Positions 23,837-38,200 of a stretch of DNA of 64,000 bases are shown piece after piece; the first letter of the stretch is position 1; every line of letters begins with the position of its first letter. Origin of the DNA: Hermatobates lingyangjiaoensis (lineage: Eukaryota; Arthropoda; Insecta; Hemiptera; Hermatobatidae); contig JAPFBL010001005.1 of assembly GCA_026182355.1 (NCBI GenBank), positions 1 through 64,000 of the forward strand. Direction: 5' to 3'. The notes beneath the pieces are model-generated. The model made no database searches. It was not told where the DNA came from and saw only the letters and a program-made list of their open reading frames with translations. Made by a program: the position numbers and the translations under genes.

Positions 23837-26654
23837 ACAATCAATGATCAAACCACAATAAGAAATGGGAAAACAAGACTAAGATCTTTCAACCGTAACA
23901 AGCGGTCTTCGTCAGAGTCAAAAACCCAACTGATGATATATATATAGATGTGTTCTCTAATCGGGATTTCATAGGCCTATGAAAAGGTTTTAAATAAAAC
24001 CAAAACATCGGCAACGAGAGTTTGATTTTTTATCCTATGAAATTGAGCGAATCCCTATCAGAAAAATCACCTATTCTATCAAACGGTCTATATATTATTT
24101 TATTTGTTATATACGAGGGTCGTCCAGAAAATAAGTTCCGTTTTGGTCTGTAGGGCGGTAGGAGTGGTTTTTGCCAAATCCGGCAACACCGCTCGAAAGA
24201 GGAGAGGTGGGGGAATAGAATGAGAGGTGGGGGACCTCAGTCGGTCAATTACCAACGTCAGGGCAGGTAGTTGAAATGGAGCTCTCCATGTCACGTCCCG
24301 CTACCTCGATCCCCGTTCCCTCTCGAGTTGTTTTGCGCGGAGTGATTCAATTTTTTCATGCACAGGGTTTCAAATCAGTTCAAATTCACGAACAGCTCAT
24401 TTCTGTTTATGGAGAAGGTGTAATGAGTGAATCAATGGTGAGGAGATGGGTACGTGAATTTAAGGCGGGAAGACATTCACTTGAGGATGAAAGTGGGAGA
24501 GGCAGACCCTCAGTTGTGACGGACGAAATTGTCGCAGAAATCGACAATGCAATTCGCAAAGATCGTCGTTCAACCCTGGATGAACTCCACCTGAGTTTCC
24601 CAGACATCTCACGATCACTCATCCATGAGATCGTCTCGGAAAAACTTGACTTTCGGAAAGTTTCCGCCCGGTGGGTCCCTAGAGAGCTGAATGTCTTCCC
24701 GCCTTAAATTCACGTACCCATCTCCTCACCATTGATTCACTCATTACACCTTCTCCATAAACAGAAATGAGCTGTTCGTGAATTTGAACTGATTTGAAAC
24801 CCTGTGCATAAAGAAATTGAATCACTCCGCGCAAAACAACTCGAGAGGGAACGGGGATCGAGGTGGCGGGACGTGACATGGAGGGCTCCATTTCAACTAC
24901 CTCCCCTGACGTTGGTAATTGACCGACTGAGGTCCCCCACCTCTCATTCTATTCCCCCACCTCTCCTCTTTCGAGCGGTGTTGCCGGATTTGGCAAAAAC
25001 CACTCCTACCGCCCTACAGACCAAAACGGAACTTATTTTCTGGACGACCCTCGTATATATGATCAAACCACAATAAGAAATGGGAAAACAAGACTAAAAT
25101 CATTCAACCGTAACAAGCGGTCGAAAGATTTTAGTCTTGTTTTCCCATTTCTTATTGTGGTTTGATCATTGATTGTTATTTCACGTGTTTATCTTATCTC
25201 TTTATATATATATATATATTAGTGTATTTGGGGAGCAGGCCTTCATCTATACAAGTTTTGTTAAAACTTATGCCTATTTCCAATTTCACTCTTTTTCGGG
25301 TTAATTTTTCCATTCTTCTGAGTTCTGGCTTCCAAGAGTTCGGGACTAGATATATCAGTTCTCCATAATTTTTATTTTTGTACACCAACATGTTTCGGTC
25401 CACATCGACCATTTACAAGGTTATTTTTACACAATTAAACTATACATACTAAATAATAATAAAAACTTAACATTGATACTGATCTATTAAAATACATTAC
25501 TAAATAGTTATAGTAAGTTACTAAACAAAACAAAGATAGCTAAATAAACACGCAAGGTTAACAGTCATGATCATTGGAAGGTTGTAGCAGGATTCTGGTT
25601 ACCTTCCTACAGCCGTTTGTGCTTGGGAAGGTATTGGACTGTCTTCGTTCACTCTCAGTGACTGGTTTTTCTTCAGGTTTCCGTCGAACAGCTTTAATAT
25701 TCTAGTGAATCCCCCACCCTGGCTGTTAATGGTAGGCTGGTTTTGGAGGATGAAAATAGCCTCCAAAATTTGCAGCCTGGTGTGGTCGTATTCTTGCTGC
25801 AAAATCATGTTCCAGAAGACAAATTGGAACTTAGGATTTATTATACTAACCTTGCCACATCAGGAATGGTTATGAATAATAACCCACATAAGAAAGCACC
25901 CCTCCAGAAAACCAACGTTATTTATGAGTTTAACTGCAAACTATGGAACTGTGAGTCCTTATCCTCAAAATACGTGGGTTCCACCACTACCACGCTTTCT
26001 AGAAGGCTTACAATGCATCTTGCCTCTGGAGGCCCTAAGGAGCATGTCGCAAAAGCACATGGGTTACAACTAACGAGGGCAATGCTTACCGACAATACCA
26101 TGATTTTGCAGCAAGAATACGACCACACCAGGCTGCAAATTTTGGAGGCTATTTTCATCCTCCAAAACCAGCCTACCATTAACAGCCAGGGTGGGGGATT
26201 CACTAGAATATTAAAGCTGTTCGACGGAAACCTGAAGAAAAACCAGTCACTGAGAGTGAACGAAGACAGTCCAATACCTTCCCAAGCACAAACGGCTGTA
26301 GGAAGGTAACCAGAATCCTGCTACAACCTTCCAATGATCATGACTGTTAACCTTGCGTGTTTATTTAGCTATCTTTGTTTTGTTTAGTAACTTACTATAA
26401 CTATTTAGTAATGTATTTTAATAGATCAGTATCAATGTTAAGTTTTTATTGTTATTTAGTATGTATAGTTTAATTGTGTAAAAATAACCTTGAAAATGGT
26501 CGATGTGGACCGAAACATGTTGGTGTACAAAAATAAAAATTATGGAGAACTGATATATCTAGTCCCGAACTCTCGGAAGCCAGAACTCAGAAGAATGGAA
26601 AAATTAACCCGAAAAAGAGTGAAATTAGAAATAGGCATAGGTTTTAACAAAACT

Positions 26655-26687
<33 letters not shown>

Positions 26688-27960
26688 ATATATATATATA
26701 AACTAGAATTTAAAAAAGAACACATAGAAAGAAAACCACTGAACTCACTACTATATTTCGATGTCCTCGTCTTCAGGAAAAGAAGTGAATCGCTCCAAAG
26801 GCTGATAACGACTGACTTGGCGTTCGAACTGAAGCACTCAAACAGTGTAGCCAACTTTCGGAGGAAAGGTAGACAGGGAAGATAAAGAGATAAAAGCCAA
26901 ATAAAAATTAAAAAATGAAAACATTTAACTAAAATAAAATTAAAAGCTGATAACAACTTTAAAAAAAAATAAAAAAAATAATAATAAAAAAATCAACGAT
27001 TGAGGTTAAGCCCAGGAGCCGATCTACCGCCCAGAAGACTATATATAATATATATATATATATATAATTCGTTACGATGGTGACCGATAGGAGAGTAGTT
27101 TGTAGGTCCATGACTGCGGTTCTTAGAAAGACCCAGTTACCCGCTGTCCAGTGAAGGCTCTGTTATTCCGCCAATGGGTATAGAGGTTGCACAGTCCCTC
27201 TCTGATAAATGAATATCGGCTGAAAACAAGAGCCTCACGTTGTAATGAACTTCTGTTTTCTTTAGTGAGGTTCATGTTTTCTGCCAATATTCTTATATCA
27301 CAGAGGGACTGTGCACCACAATACCCATTGGCGGAATAACGGAGGCTTCGCTGGACAGCGGGTAACTGGGTCTTTCTATGAACCCCACTCATGGACCTAC
27401 AAACTACTCTCATATTGGTCACCATCATCGTAAAGAATTATTTATCCTTCCCCAGACAACTCAAGAAATCAACGTATATATATTACTCAAAATTAGAAAA
27501 AACGATCCAAACTGGACGCAAATCAATTCAAAAACGAAGGAAAAGAACACACAGAGAAAGAGACACGCTTAAAAACTCAAATTTTCGGATGATCCGTCTT
27601 CAAGAGAAAAGAGAATTGGCGAACAAGCACGCCGGAAACACAACAGCAATGCCATTGTGTTTCCGGCGGGAAACACAATGGCATTGCTGTTGTGTTTCCG
27701 GCGTGCTTGTTCGCCCATTCTCTTTTCTCTTGAAGACGGATCATCCGAAAATTTGAGTTTGTAAGTGTATATGTATGTATATATATACCATGATAAACGT
27801 AAACGGTCCGGCAGGACAGATAATTAAAATTAACTGTGACACATAGACAGAAACATAACAAAGACTCACTTTTCAATATTTCAACCGCCATTACGGTCGA
27901 AATATTGAAAAGTGAGTCTTTGTTATGTTTCTGTCTATGTGTCACAGTTTATTTTAAGAG

Positions 27961-28012
<52 letters not shown>

Positions 28013-30420
28013 CTAGGAGGGGTCAGAGCTTATTTTTCTTCATTCTGATTCTTCCTACGACATTTTGTCTCATATACATATCTTAGGTCATATACACACC
28101 TCCTAGATTATATAAAGAAGAGTAAATAAATAAATATATATATATATATATATATATAAACTTTAACACATAGGAAAGAACACAGAAAGACAATACAGAA
28201 CTCACTTAGATATTTCGACAACCGTCGTCATCGGGAAGAAGTGCGAAGCACTCGCGTTGAGAAGCAACTGCTACTACAATATATATATATAGTTAAAAAT
28301 TAGCCCATATTTCGCTGAAACTTGCTTTTTCATAAGTTTCTCTTTGTTTCCGGAATAGCGATCTTGTTACTATATCCACAGAATATAGTAAGTTACCAAT
28401 CGACATGCTATATGAACAGATGTTTCTGCTGTCTTCAGCCATTATCAAGAAATGAATGCATTTTGAAGTTTAAAGCTTATATAAGAAAGGTGGAATGTGT
28501 TGTTGAGGTTGGGGGGGGGATTAAAGTTGTTTTTCTAATCGGTGAGGGTTGAGTGACCTAGGGCGTTCTTGCATCTACCTGGGAGAGGCCCTAATTACAG
28601 AGATTGTAGGTCTCCAACTAGTACCTTGGAGACTAAACGTTTCTGTACTAGTGGGTTTGGTTTCCCTTCAAACTGAACGAGGGATCAATTTCATGGATCA
28701 TCAAAATATGAATTAAAAGACAACATACCAGGAGAGTCTTAAATACTGGTTTGTCAGTGTTGCCACACTTACGTTTATATCTATCACAATAGGCGATGAT
28801 TACCAGGAGAGTCTTAAATAATGGTTTGTCAGTGTTGCCACACTTACGTTTATATCTATCACAATAGGCGATGATTACCAGGAGAGTCTTAAATAATGGT
28901 TTGTCAGTGTTGCCACACTTACGTTTATATCTATCACAATAGGCGATGATTACCAGGAGAGTCTTAAATAATGGTTTGTCAGTGTTGCCACACTTACGTT
29001 TATATCTATCACAATAGGCGATGATGTTGCGAATCTTTCAGCTCTCTTCTTCTTTTTCTCATCCATTTCAGGTTTTTCAGCATCATCCTGAAATTGTGAA
29101 TAAAAAAATTAATTAAAAAAAAAACAGAAATATATTTATTTTTATGATGTAATTTTTTTTAGGGTTGAGGTCCAATGGTTTTAAACTAGTCCTTTTGCCG
29201 ACGTTTCGACGTATTTATGTCATCTTTAGGGCTACAACATGACTGTTTTACAATTAACACTACATTACAACTATAATCAGTTATTTCAACTACGGATTTT
29301 TTTTATTTTGACATAAGGATATTGTTATAATTATTCTATTGCTTATACAATTATTTCATAAGTATAGAGATCACTATTTGATTACCTTGGAAATCTGTTT
29401 ATGCTGCAGCATACCTAAATTTACTATTGCAGCATACCAAAAATTACTAGGTATGCTGCAACATAAACAGATTTCCAAGGTAATCAAATAGTGATCTCTA
29501 TACTTATGAAATAATTGTAAAAGCAATAGAATAATTATAACAATATCCTTATGTCAAAATAAAAAAATTAAAAAAAAACCATAGTCGAAATAACTGATTA
29601 TAGTTGTAATGTAGTGCTAATTGTAAAACACTCATGTTATAGCCCTGAAGATGACATAAATATATGTCGAAACGTCGGCAAAAGGACTAGTTTCAAATCA
29701 TTAGACCTCAACACTCAAAAAAATTACATCATATAAATATTGGGTCAAGAAAGCAAATCAATATATATTTATTTTTGCTGTTTGTATCTGTGAATATAGA
29801 AAGATTGCTCATGCAATCATTTTAGGTTCTCTCAAGGAATTGAACCACTTCAATGTAGTCTAAGAAGGCCTAATAAAGCAATATTCAAAAGTATGTTAGT
29901 CTAGTTGCTTGAGTGCTTACCTTTGGACTAACAGATAACAGGTTTGATTCTCACGCGGGGCTCGATTTGTTTACGCAGGTGGTATACGAATATCAGCACG
30001 AGTATGTTAAGCCGTCAGTAACCCTACCTGTACGATGTAAGGTACTCGATAAAAATCTTTACTCCAAATTCAAGTAAGGCAAAATTTATGTCTCTCAATG
30101 TAGAATCAGTGAGATAATATGAATCGCTCATTAATAAAATAGGTAACAACAAATAAATGAGTCACAATTTCCTTCCCTTGAGCAGCACTAAAAGGTGAAA
30201 AGATGTAAGTGTAGTCATTTAAAAAAAAAAGATGTCATGGGAACTGACATTTGTAGTGTTTTCTCATGTTATATATATATATATGTATATATATAACAAT
30301 TAAAATAAGCAGTGACACATAAACAGAAACACAACAAAGACTCACTTTTCAATATTTCGACCGTAATGGCGGTCGTCCTCAGGAGAAGAAGTGAATTGAC
30401 GGAGGGACGACAGTCAACTG

Positions 30421-30478
<58 letters not shown>

Positions 30479-30731
30479 GAATGAATAATAATCAAAATAA
30501 CACTTGATATATAATAACACTGTATATATATATATATACATAAACACAATAACAATCAATGATCAAACCACAATAAGAAATGGGAAAACAAGACCAAGAT
30601 CTTTCAACCGTCAACGGTCTTCGTCAGAGTCAAAAATCCAACAGTTGGGTTTTTGACTCTGACGAAGATCGTTGGCGGTTGAAACATCTTAGTCTTGTTT
30701 TCCCATTTCTTATTGTGGTATGATCATTTAT

Positions 30732-30775
<44 letters not shown>

Positions 30776-33700
30776 CCATGCTTGGTTACCTTTTTTGAGA
30801 GTTTCTTTAATGTCCTACAGGCTCTTCTCAGTTCTTCGGAGATTAAAAAATCAACTGGCCCAAACTTTTCTTTCCATAACTACACATTTTAACACTATTT
30901 AAGAACTAACTAAATATTATTTTCAATTAAAAAACAACGACATGTTTCGGTCTCGTAGACCATCATCAGGCTAAGCTTACGACTAAAGTATAGGGTGTAT
31001 TACAATGTAATGTCACATTATGTGAGAGTCAATGCACATTGTGCATAACTGATAAGTGAGTCGTTATCAGCCTTTGGAGCGATTCACATCTATTCCTGAC
31101 GACGAAGACACCGAAATATATTAGTGAGTTCAGTGATTTCTTATCTGTGTGTTCTTTTGAAAATTTTAATTTATTCAGTTCGAAGAATCGTTTCTTCTAA
31201 TTGGTATAGATATATATAAGGTATTGTTTTCTTGACCACAATTACTAATAAACACTTTTTCTTCTTCCCGGAAATTTGTTCAGGGTTAATATATGGAATC
31301 ACCTTTTCGCCAACGTTTTGTATTTATTTTAAGACATCCTCAGGGGTATAAAGTAACAAAAACCAATGGACATTTGTTATATCTACTTTACATTCATCAT
31401 AAAAAATTCAAGCTAGCCTTGAGTAAGTTTTTTGATTTTTTTATGATGAATATAAAGTAGATATGACAAATATCTATTGCTTTTGTTAGTTTATAGCAAA
31501 ATGTGACTAGAATTTATTCTATGTTTTATTAAATTTAACCTATTCAATATTACATTACTTTAAAAGTAAAAACATACTTAATTTTATTTCCTTTAATTAT
31601 TATTATTTCATTTGAAATGAATTAATTTTAAACTGTTTCTATCTCTCTCGTTGTGGTTTCTTAGATCCTATGATGGATTAATTTACCACAATGAAACTAA
31701 TTTGGAAACAATGCTCTAAGGCCGTCCGTCAACACATCGTCAGAGAGCAAGTGAACTAAAAAAAAAAATTTTTTTTTTAGTTCACTCTCTCTTTGACGAT
31801 GTGTTAACGAAAAGCCTTAGAGCATTGTTTCCAAATTAGTTTCCTTGTGGTAAATTAATCCATCTATTACATCACGTGTTATTTTGATTAGATTCTATAA
31901 TCTAAATAAATCCTATTCATTATTTATAAACTTATGATAAAATGTTTTAAGTTTAAATGTTCGACGCTTCTAGTTTTTATGTCTTTCGGTACTTTTTCAC
32001 AAGTTTCATTAAGTGGTTTTGTATTTGATTTCAAAGCTATTTCTAAAAAACACCTTACCTGATTAGCTTTTGGTAAAAGACCAAAACGTTCTGCTCTCTT
32101 CTTCAAAGTTGAATCATTAAGAAAAGCAGTTTTTACTTGATTGGGCCGTACCTAGAAAAGAAAAAGGAAAAAAAAAACATCAGGATAAAGAAATCAGACA
32201 ACAGCCTCAGTCTGATGATAGAAGCAAATGAGCATCATCAGAATGGAAATTAGACAGATTTAGGTTATATAACATCAGTGGAGTAGCAACCATTTTAGCC
32301 ACCAATGATTAAAGGGGGACAAATTGGGGAGGGGGCGCAAATTTGGGGAGGGTCGTAAGATTTGTTAAGCCCCTCCCAGCTGTTTCTTGGTAATCAATTA
32401 ACCTTCAATAGATTTTGATTATAAGAGATCAGTGGAGTAACAACCATTTTTTCCACCAAAGATTGGACGGAGGGGGGGCAAATTTGGGGGGGGGTCACCA
32501 ATTTTGGGGAGGGTCGTAAGATTCCCCCCCTCCCAGCTGGCTGTTGGTAATCAATTAACCTTCAATAGATTTTGATTATAAGAGATCAGTGGAGTAACAA
32601 CCATTTTTTCCACCAAATATTGGACGGAGGGGGGGCAAATTTGGGGGGGTCACCAATTTTGGGGAGGGTCGTAAGATTCCCCCCCTCCCAGCTGGCTGTT
32701 GGTAATCAATTAACCTTCAATAGATATTGATTATAAGAGATCAGTGGAGTAACAACCATTTTTTCCACCAAAGATTAGACGGAGAGGGGGCAAATTTGGG
32801 GGGGTCACCAATTTTGGGGAGGGTCGTAAGATTCCCCCCCTCCCAGCTGGCTGTTGGTAATCAATTAACCTTCAATAGATTTTGATTATAAGAGATCAGT
32901 GGAGTAACAACCATTTTTTCCACCAAAGATTGGACGGAGGGGGGGCAAATTTGGGGGGGTCACCAATTTTGTGGAGGGTCGTAAGATTCCCCCCCTCCCA
33001 GCTGGCTGTTGGTAATCAATTAACCTTCAATAGATTTTGATTATAAGAGATCAGTGGAGTAACAACCATTTTTTCCACCAAAGATTGGACGGAGGGGGGG
33101 CAAATTTGGGGGGGTCACCAATTTTGGGGAGGGTCGTAAGATTCCCCCCCCCCCCCTCCCAGCTGGCTGTTGGTAATCAATTAACCTTCAATAGATTTAG
33201 ATTATAAGAGATCATTGGAGTAGCAAACATTTTTGATACCAATGATTGGAGGGTGGGAACCAAATTTGGAGAGGGAGTAAATTTTGAGGGAGAGGAAAAA
33301 TGGGAGGGGGTAATTTTGGGGGGAAGCAAATTTTTGGGGCAAATTGGGGAAGCATATTTTGGGAGAGAGGGTCAATTTGGAGGGGGGGTCGTAAGATTTG
33401 CCCCCTCCCCCTCCCACTGGCTCTTGATAATCAGTTACCTTAAAAATTCCAGAATGTCCTCACCAAAGATTTATTTTCATAGAATTACAATAAAGATCTA
33501 ATTTTAAACTGCTGTCAATGATCTCAGAAATTAATCTTATTACCATACTTGTATACATATATAGTCATATCATCAAAGAAAACCAAACATTTTTTCAAAA
33601 CAGTAACATTAATTCAAATAATGAAAAAAAAAATGTTAATTAAATTAACTGGCTATGTAAACAAATAAAATAATTATAGGGTAAAAAGCTAATGAAATGG

Positions 33701-35180
33701 TCTCCCCATATAAAAATTTAATCGTATAAACAACCCGTTTCGAACACGTAGTGTTCTTCCTCAGGCATTAACTAAGGGTGTCTGTAGTACATGTGTGGTA
33801 CAACAATATATGGAACAACAACAGTATATAGTTGTTGAAAATATTATACGTTATCTTGTTTTGTAGCCCTGATGATGATGTATAAATACATCGAAAAGTT
33901 CATTTCCAAGATCTAGCCCACAAAAAAATAACAAAAAAAAATCTGGAATCATGTATTATCAAATCAATTATTGCTAAATTAAACTTGGAAGCAGGGCTGC
34001 CAATGGAATTTTGCTGCGTCCTCCAGCTGTCCGGGATAAATTCCCCTAAATTCAACTATTTATCCCTACAAAATTAAATAATGAATTATATTTCTATTAG
34101 TGAAATAAAACAAAGCTTGAATTACCTATAAATAATATAATAAGGTAAAATAAAAAACAAACAAAGAAAATAATTTATTGATGAATGATAATTATTGACA
34201 ATAGTACTAATCTGAGTCATCTGACATTACAACAGCCTCAAGGTTTACAGATTGTTGGTCTTCTTTAATACGTTTTAGATACAATGCTCTAGTTTTCCCA
34301 CTTCGTACGTCTTCCACTAACTCTCTGCTGGGCTTCTAATTTGTACAATTGTAATTATTTTTTTTATGCCTTTTTTGGCTAATATCCGTGCAGTCAAAGT
34401 TTGTGATTTTAGTGAATTCGTATTTTTTTTTTATATTATTAACTTGAGAAAATATGCGTTAATCACTAAGTGCCCGTGCCAAATTATAAGTTATAACCTT
34501 CAAGCTTAAAGAAATAGTTTGATGGTAAGTGATTGTTTAGATAATTATTTTATGCAACTATTTGCATTTTAAAATTCATTGAAACATATAAAAAGTATAT
34601 ATAGTGTATCTAGTTTCTCCCAGATTATTGAAAAATCCCCTATTCCCCTAGGGCATTCACATTTCCCCCAAAATCTAGGGGAAATCACCCCAGCTTTGGC
34701 AGCCCTGCTTGGAACGTCTATTTATTCTTATATTTTTTTAGTAAGTAGTAAATAACTGATACCACATTCTCCGAAGTGTTGCTAACCCCAAATCTCTTCA
34801 ATCGGGCTTCTTTCTTGGCTTCTTCAGATAATCCAAATTTCTTTGCTCTTAATTCAAGTTTCTGATAAAAAAACAAACAAACATCTAGATATATTATTCT
34901 ATATATATAGTTCAATATAAACAAAGAAACATAGAGAAATCAGAAGAACACACTTACAGTCTCTAATTTTCGGTTTGAACCGTCTTCAGGAGTTCAATAT
35001 AAACAAAGAAACATAGAGAAATCAGAAGAACACACTTACAGTCTCTAATTTTCGGTTCAATATAAACAAAGAAACATAGAGAAATCAGAAGAACACACTT
35101 ACAGTCTCTAATTTTCGGTTTCTTTGTTTATATTGAACTATATTTGTCCGTTTTGGATCGTATTTCCAACGAAAAAAAGT

Positions 35181-35227
<47 letters not shown>

Positions 35228-38200
35228 AAACACAACATTAACAATTTCAATTTATAGTTTTTCAGTAACTTTTAAATAATAAAATAATTGAATCAAAACA
35301 AAAAAAAACTCAAAAACAAATTAAATGTTCACAGATACCGTTTAAAGACTACAAAAAGTTTCATATCTTGAACATTAAAACTATGAGAAGGGTGAACAAC
35401 ATCGCCATTGTTCCTATGTTCCTATTCATAACCTTTACCTGCGATATGATAGTTATAACGAAAGCTATAAGTGTTTTTATATGGTGAATAAGATAATAAA
35501 ATAACTAACAAAAAAAACTATACTTTGACAACCATCGTCATCAGGAGGTTTTTTTTTTTATTAATTTTTAAATATTTTCTCACCGATGTAACTTGTACAG
35601 GAATATGATTCGTTTCGATGGTGACCAATAGGAGAGTAGAGTTTGTACAGCCATGCATGCAGAAATAGAAAGGGAACAGGAGTTCACTACAAAGTGAGGC
35701 TCATGTTTTCTACCAATATTCCTATACCGCAGAGGGACTGTGTAACCTCTATACCCATTGGCGGAATAGCGGAGACTTCGCTGGCCAGCGAGTAACTGGG
35801 ACCGCACACATAGACCTACAATCTCTACTCTCCTATTAGTCACCATCGTAACGAAACATATATATATATAACAAAATTTCACATAAACACTTGAAATCAC
35901 AATCAAAGATCAAACCACAATATGAAATTGAAAAAAATTAATGTCTTTCAACCACAACAAGCGGTTTTCGTCATAGTCAAAAACCCATCGTAACGAAACA
36001 TATATACATATATATGTCTACTATATATAGATATATATATATATGTCTACTCTCCTGATGACGAACAACAGTTCGAAATATTGAATTCTGTAAGTGTTCT
36101 TTTTATTCTCTTTTCTGTGTCGTGCTTTGTGTAATTTAAAGTTATATATATATATATAAAAAAAAATTTCACATAAACACGTGAAACAACAATCAATGAT
36201 CAAACCACAATAAGAAATGGGAAAACAAGACTAAGATCTTTCAACCGTACCAAGCGGTCTTCGTCAGAGTCAAAAACCCAACTGAACACTAGATGCAGAA
36301 AACATCTGGTGAGGAGTTGAGAAGAGTGGGAGGGAAGAGTGGTATTTTAAAAGGGTGAAAGCACAGGAAAGGACTAATGTCCAGAAAGGGATGTTTGGGG
36401 AAACAAAGGAGTACAGTAAGAAAAAGTAAAAAACTGTCTGCTAGCTGTCAACCCTCTTTGAAGAGGCTATTGCCCTCGTGACGAAAGTATCAAGTTTGAA
36501 GAGACCGTTACTAATGTTTATAATATTAGATCTATTAAATTTAATTAGAGACGATTCAATAATATTTCTTAACAACATTGATTTTTCATAGGTAATAAAT
36601 TTAGCTCCTGTCCAATCAATATGATGATTTTCATTTTTTATATGCAAGAATAAGGCACTACTTTTTTCCTGTCTACTTACGTTATATTGGTGTTGTTTTA
36701 CACGTGTCTTTAATGATTTACCAGTTTGACCAATATAAATTTTATGGCAATTTTTGCACGGAATTTTATAAATACCAGCGGACTCCAATTCGCTTGGAGA
36801 GTTTTTTATTAACATATTACCCACTTTATTACGATTAGAAAACACTATATTAAAATCAAGTTGTTTGGCTAATCTTGGAAGGGGGTCCAATGATTCATGG
36901 TATGGCAAAACTATAGAATTTGATAATAAAAGGGGCTCTTTTGAAGTATTAGAGAAAGTTTTTTTAGCACCCTTCAAAGCTAAATCGATATAAGAAGAGG
37001 GGTATTTTAATGAAAGGGCAATTGACCTAATGTTATTAATCTCTTCATTAAGGAATTCAGGAGATGAAATTCTTAAAGCTCTCAAAAACATATTTCTAAA
37101 AACAGAAATTTTAACATTTTTTGGATTCAGGCAGCCATATAAAAAACAATGTGGATTTAATTAAAAAATTAAAAAGCGTCAACATGAACAAAAATTATAG
37201 ATTAATCAGTTTCGATGTGAAGTCTCTTTTTACGAATGTACCTGTAACTGATCTGTTGAGCTTACTCCAGGAGGAATTAATTAATTATTCCCTTCCCCTT
37301 CCATCTACCACTATAATAGAGTTAATTAAGTTATGTGTGGTAGATTGTCATTTTCAATTTGAAAATAATTATTATATACAAAAATTTGGTCTTGCTATGG
37401 GTAACTGTTTATCCCCCCTCCTAAGTAATTTTATATATGGAGTTTTTTGAGAGTAAAATGTTAAGCTCAATTTTGCCCAAAAATGTTAAATGGTATAGAT
37501 ATGTTGACGATATTCTTTGCATTTGTCCCAATTCTTTAAATAAAGTTGATTTCCTAACAAAATTGAATTCATTAGTGCCGACAATCAAATTCACAATGGA
37601 AGAAGAAATAAGTGGTAATTTGCCCTTCTTAGATGTCCTGATCCATAGGTTACCTAATGAGTTACGCTTTAGTGTATATAGAAAACCTACGAATGTACTT
37701 GCATACGTTCATTTTTATTCATCGCATCCAAAAAATGTTAAAATTTCTGTTTTTAGAAATATGTTTTTGAGAGCTTTAAGAATTTCATCTCCTGAATTCC
37801 TTAATGAAGAGATTAATAACATTAGGTCAATTGCCCTTTCATTAAAATACCCCTCTTCTTATATCGATTTAGCTTTGAAGGGTGCTAAAAAAACTTTCTC
37901 TAATACTTCAAAAGAGCCCCTTTTATTATCAAATTCTATAGTTTTGCCATACCATGAATCATTGGACCCCCTTCCAAGATTAGCCAAACAACTTGATTTT
38001 AATATAGTGTTTTCTAATCGTAATAAAGTGGGTAATATGTTAATAAAAAACTCTCCAAGCGAATTGGAGTCCGCTGGTATTTATAAAATTCCGTGCAAAA
38101 ATTGCCATAAAATTTATATTGGTCAAACTGGTAAATCATTAAAGACACGTGTAAAACAACACCAATATAACGTAAGTAGACAGGAAAAAAGTAGTGCCTT

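Noticed and set aside
27391..27945. Overlapping frames on both strands with near-identical peptides
   Set aside because: They are the two strands of a palindromic pLTR pair (27560-27765), not paired genes.
28727..29025. Possible CRISPR-like or ordinary coding repeat
   Set aside because: Units are fully tandem without unique spacers, and the genome is eukaryotic. The intron part of each unit has an in-frame stop.
33202..33501. Gly-rich frame
   Set aside because: It is a translation of the G-run tandem array, with no homology outside the repeat.
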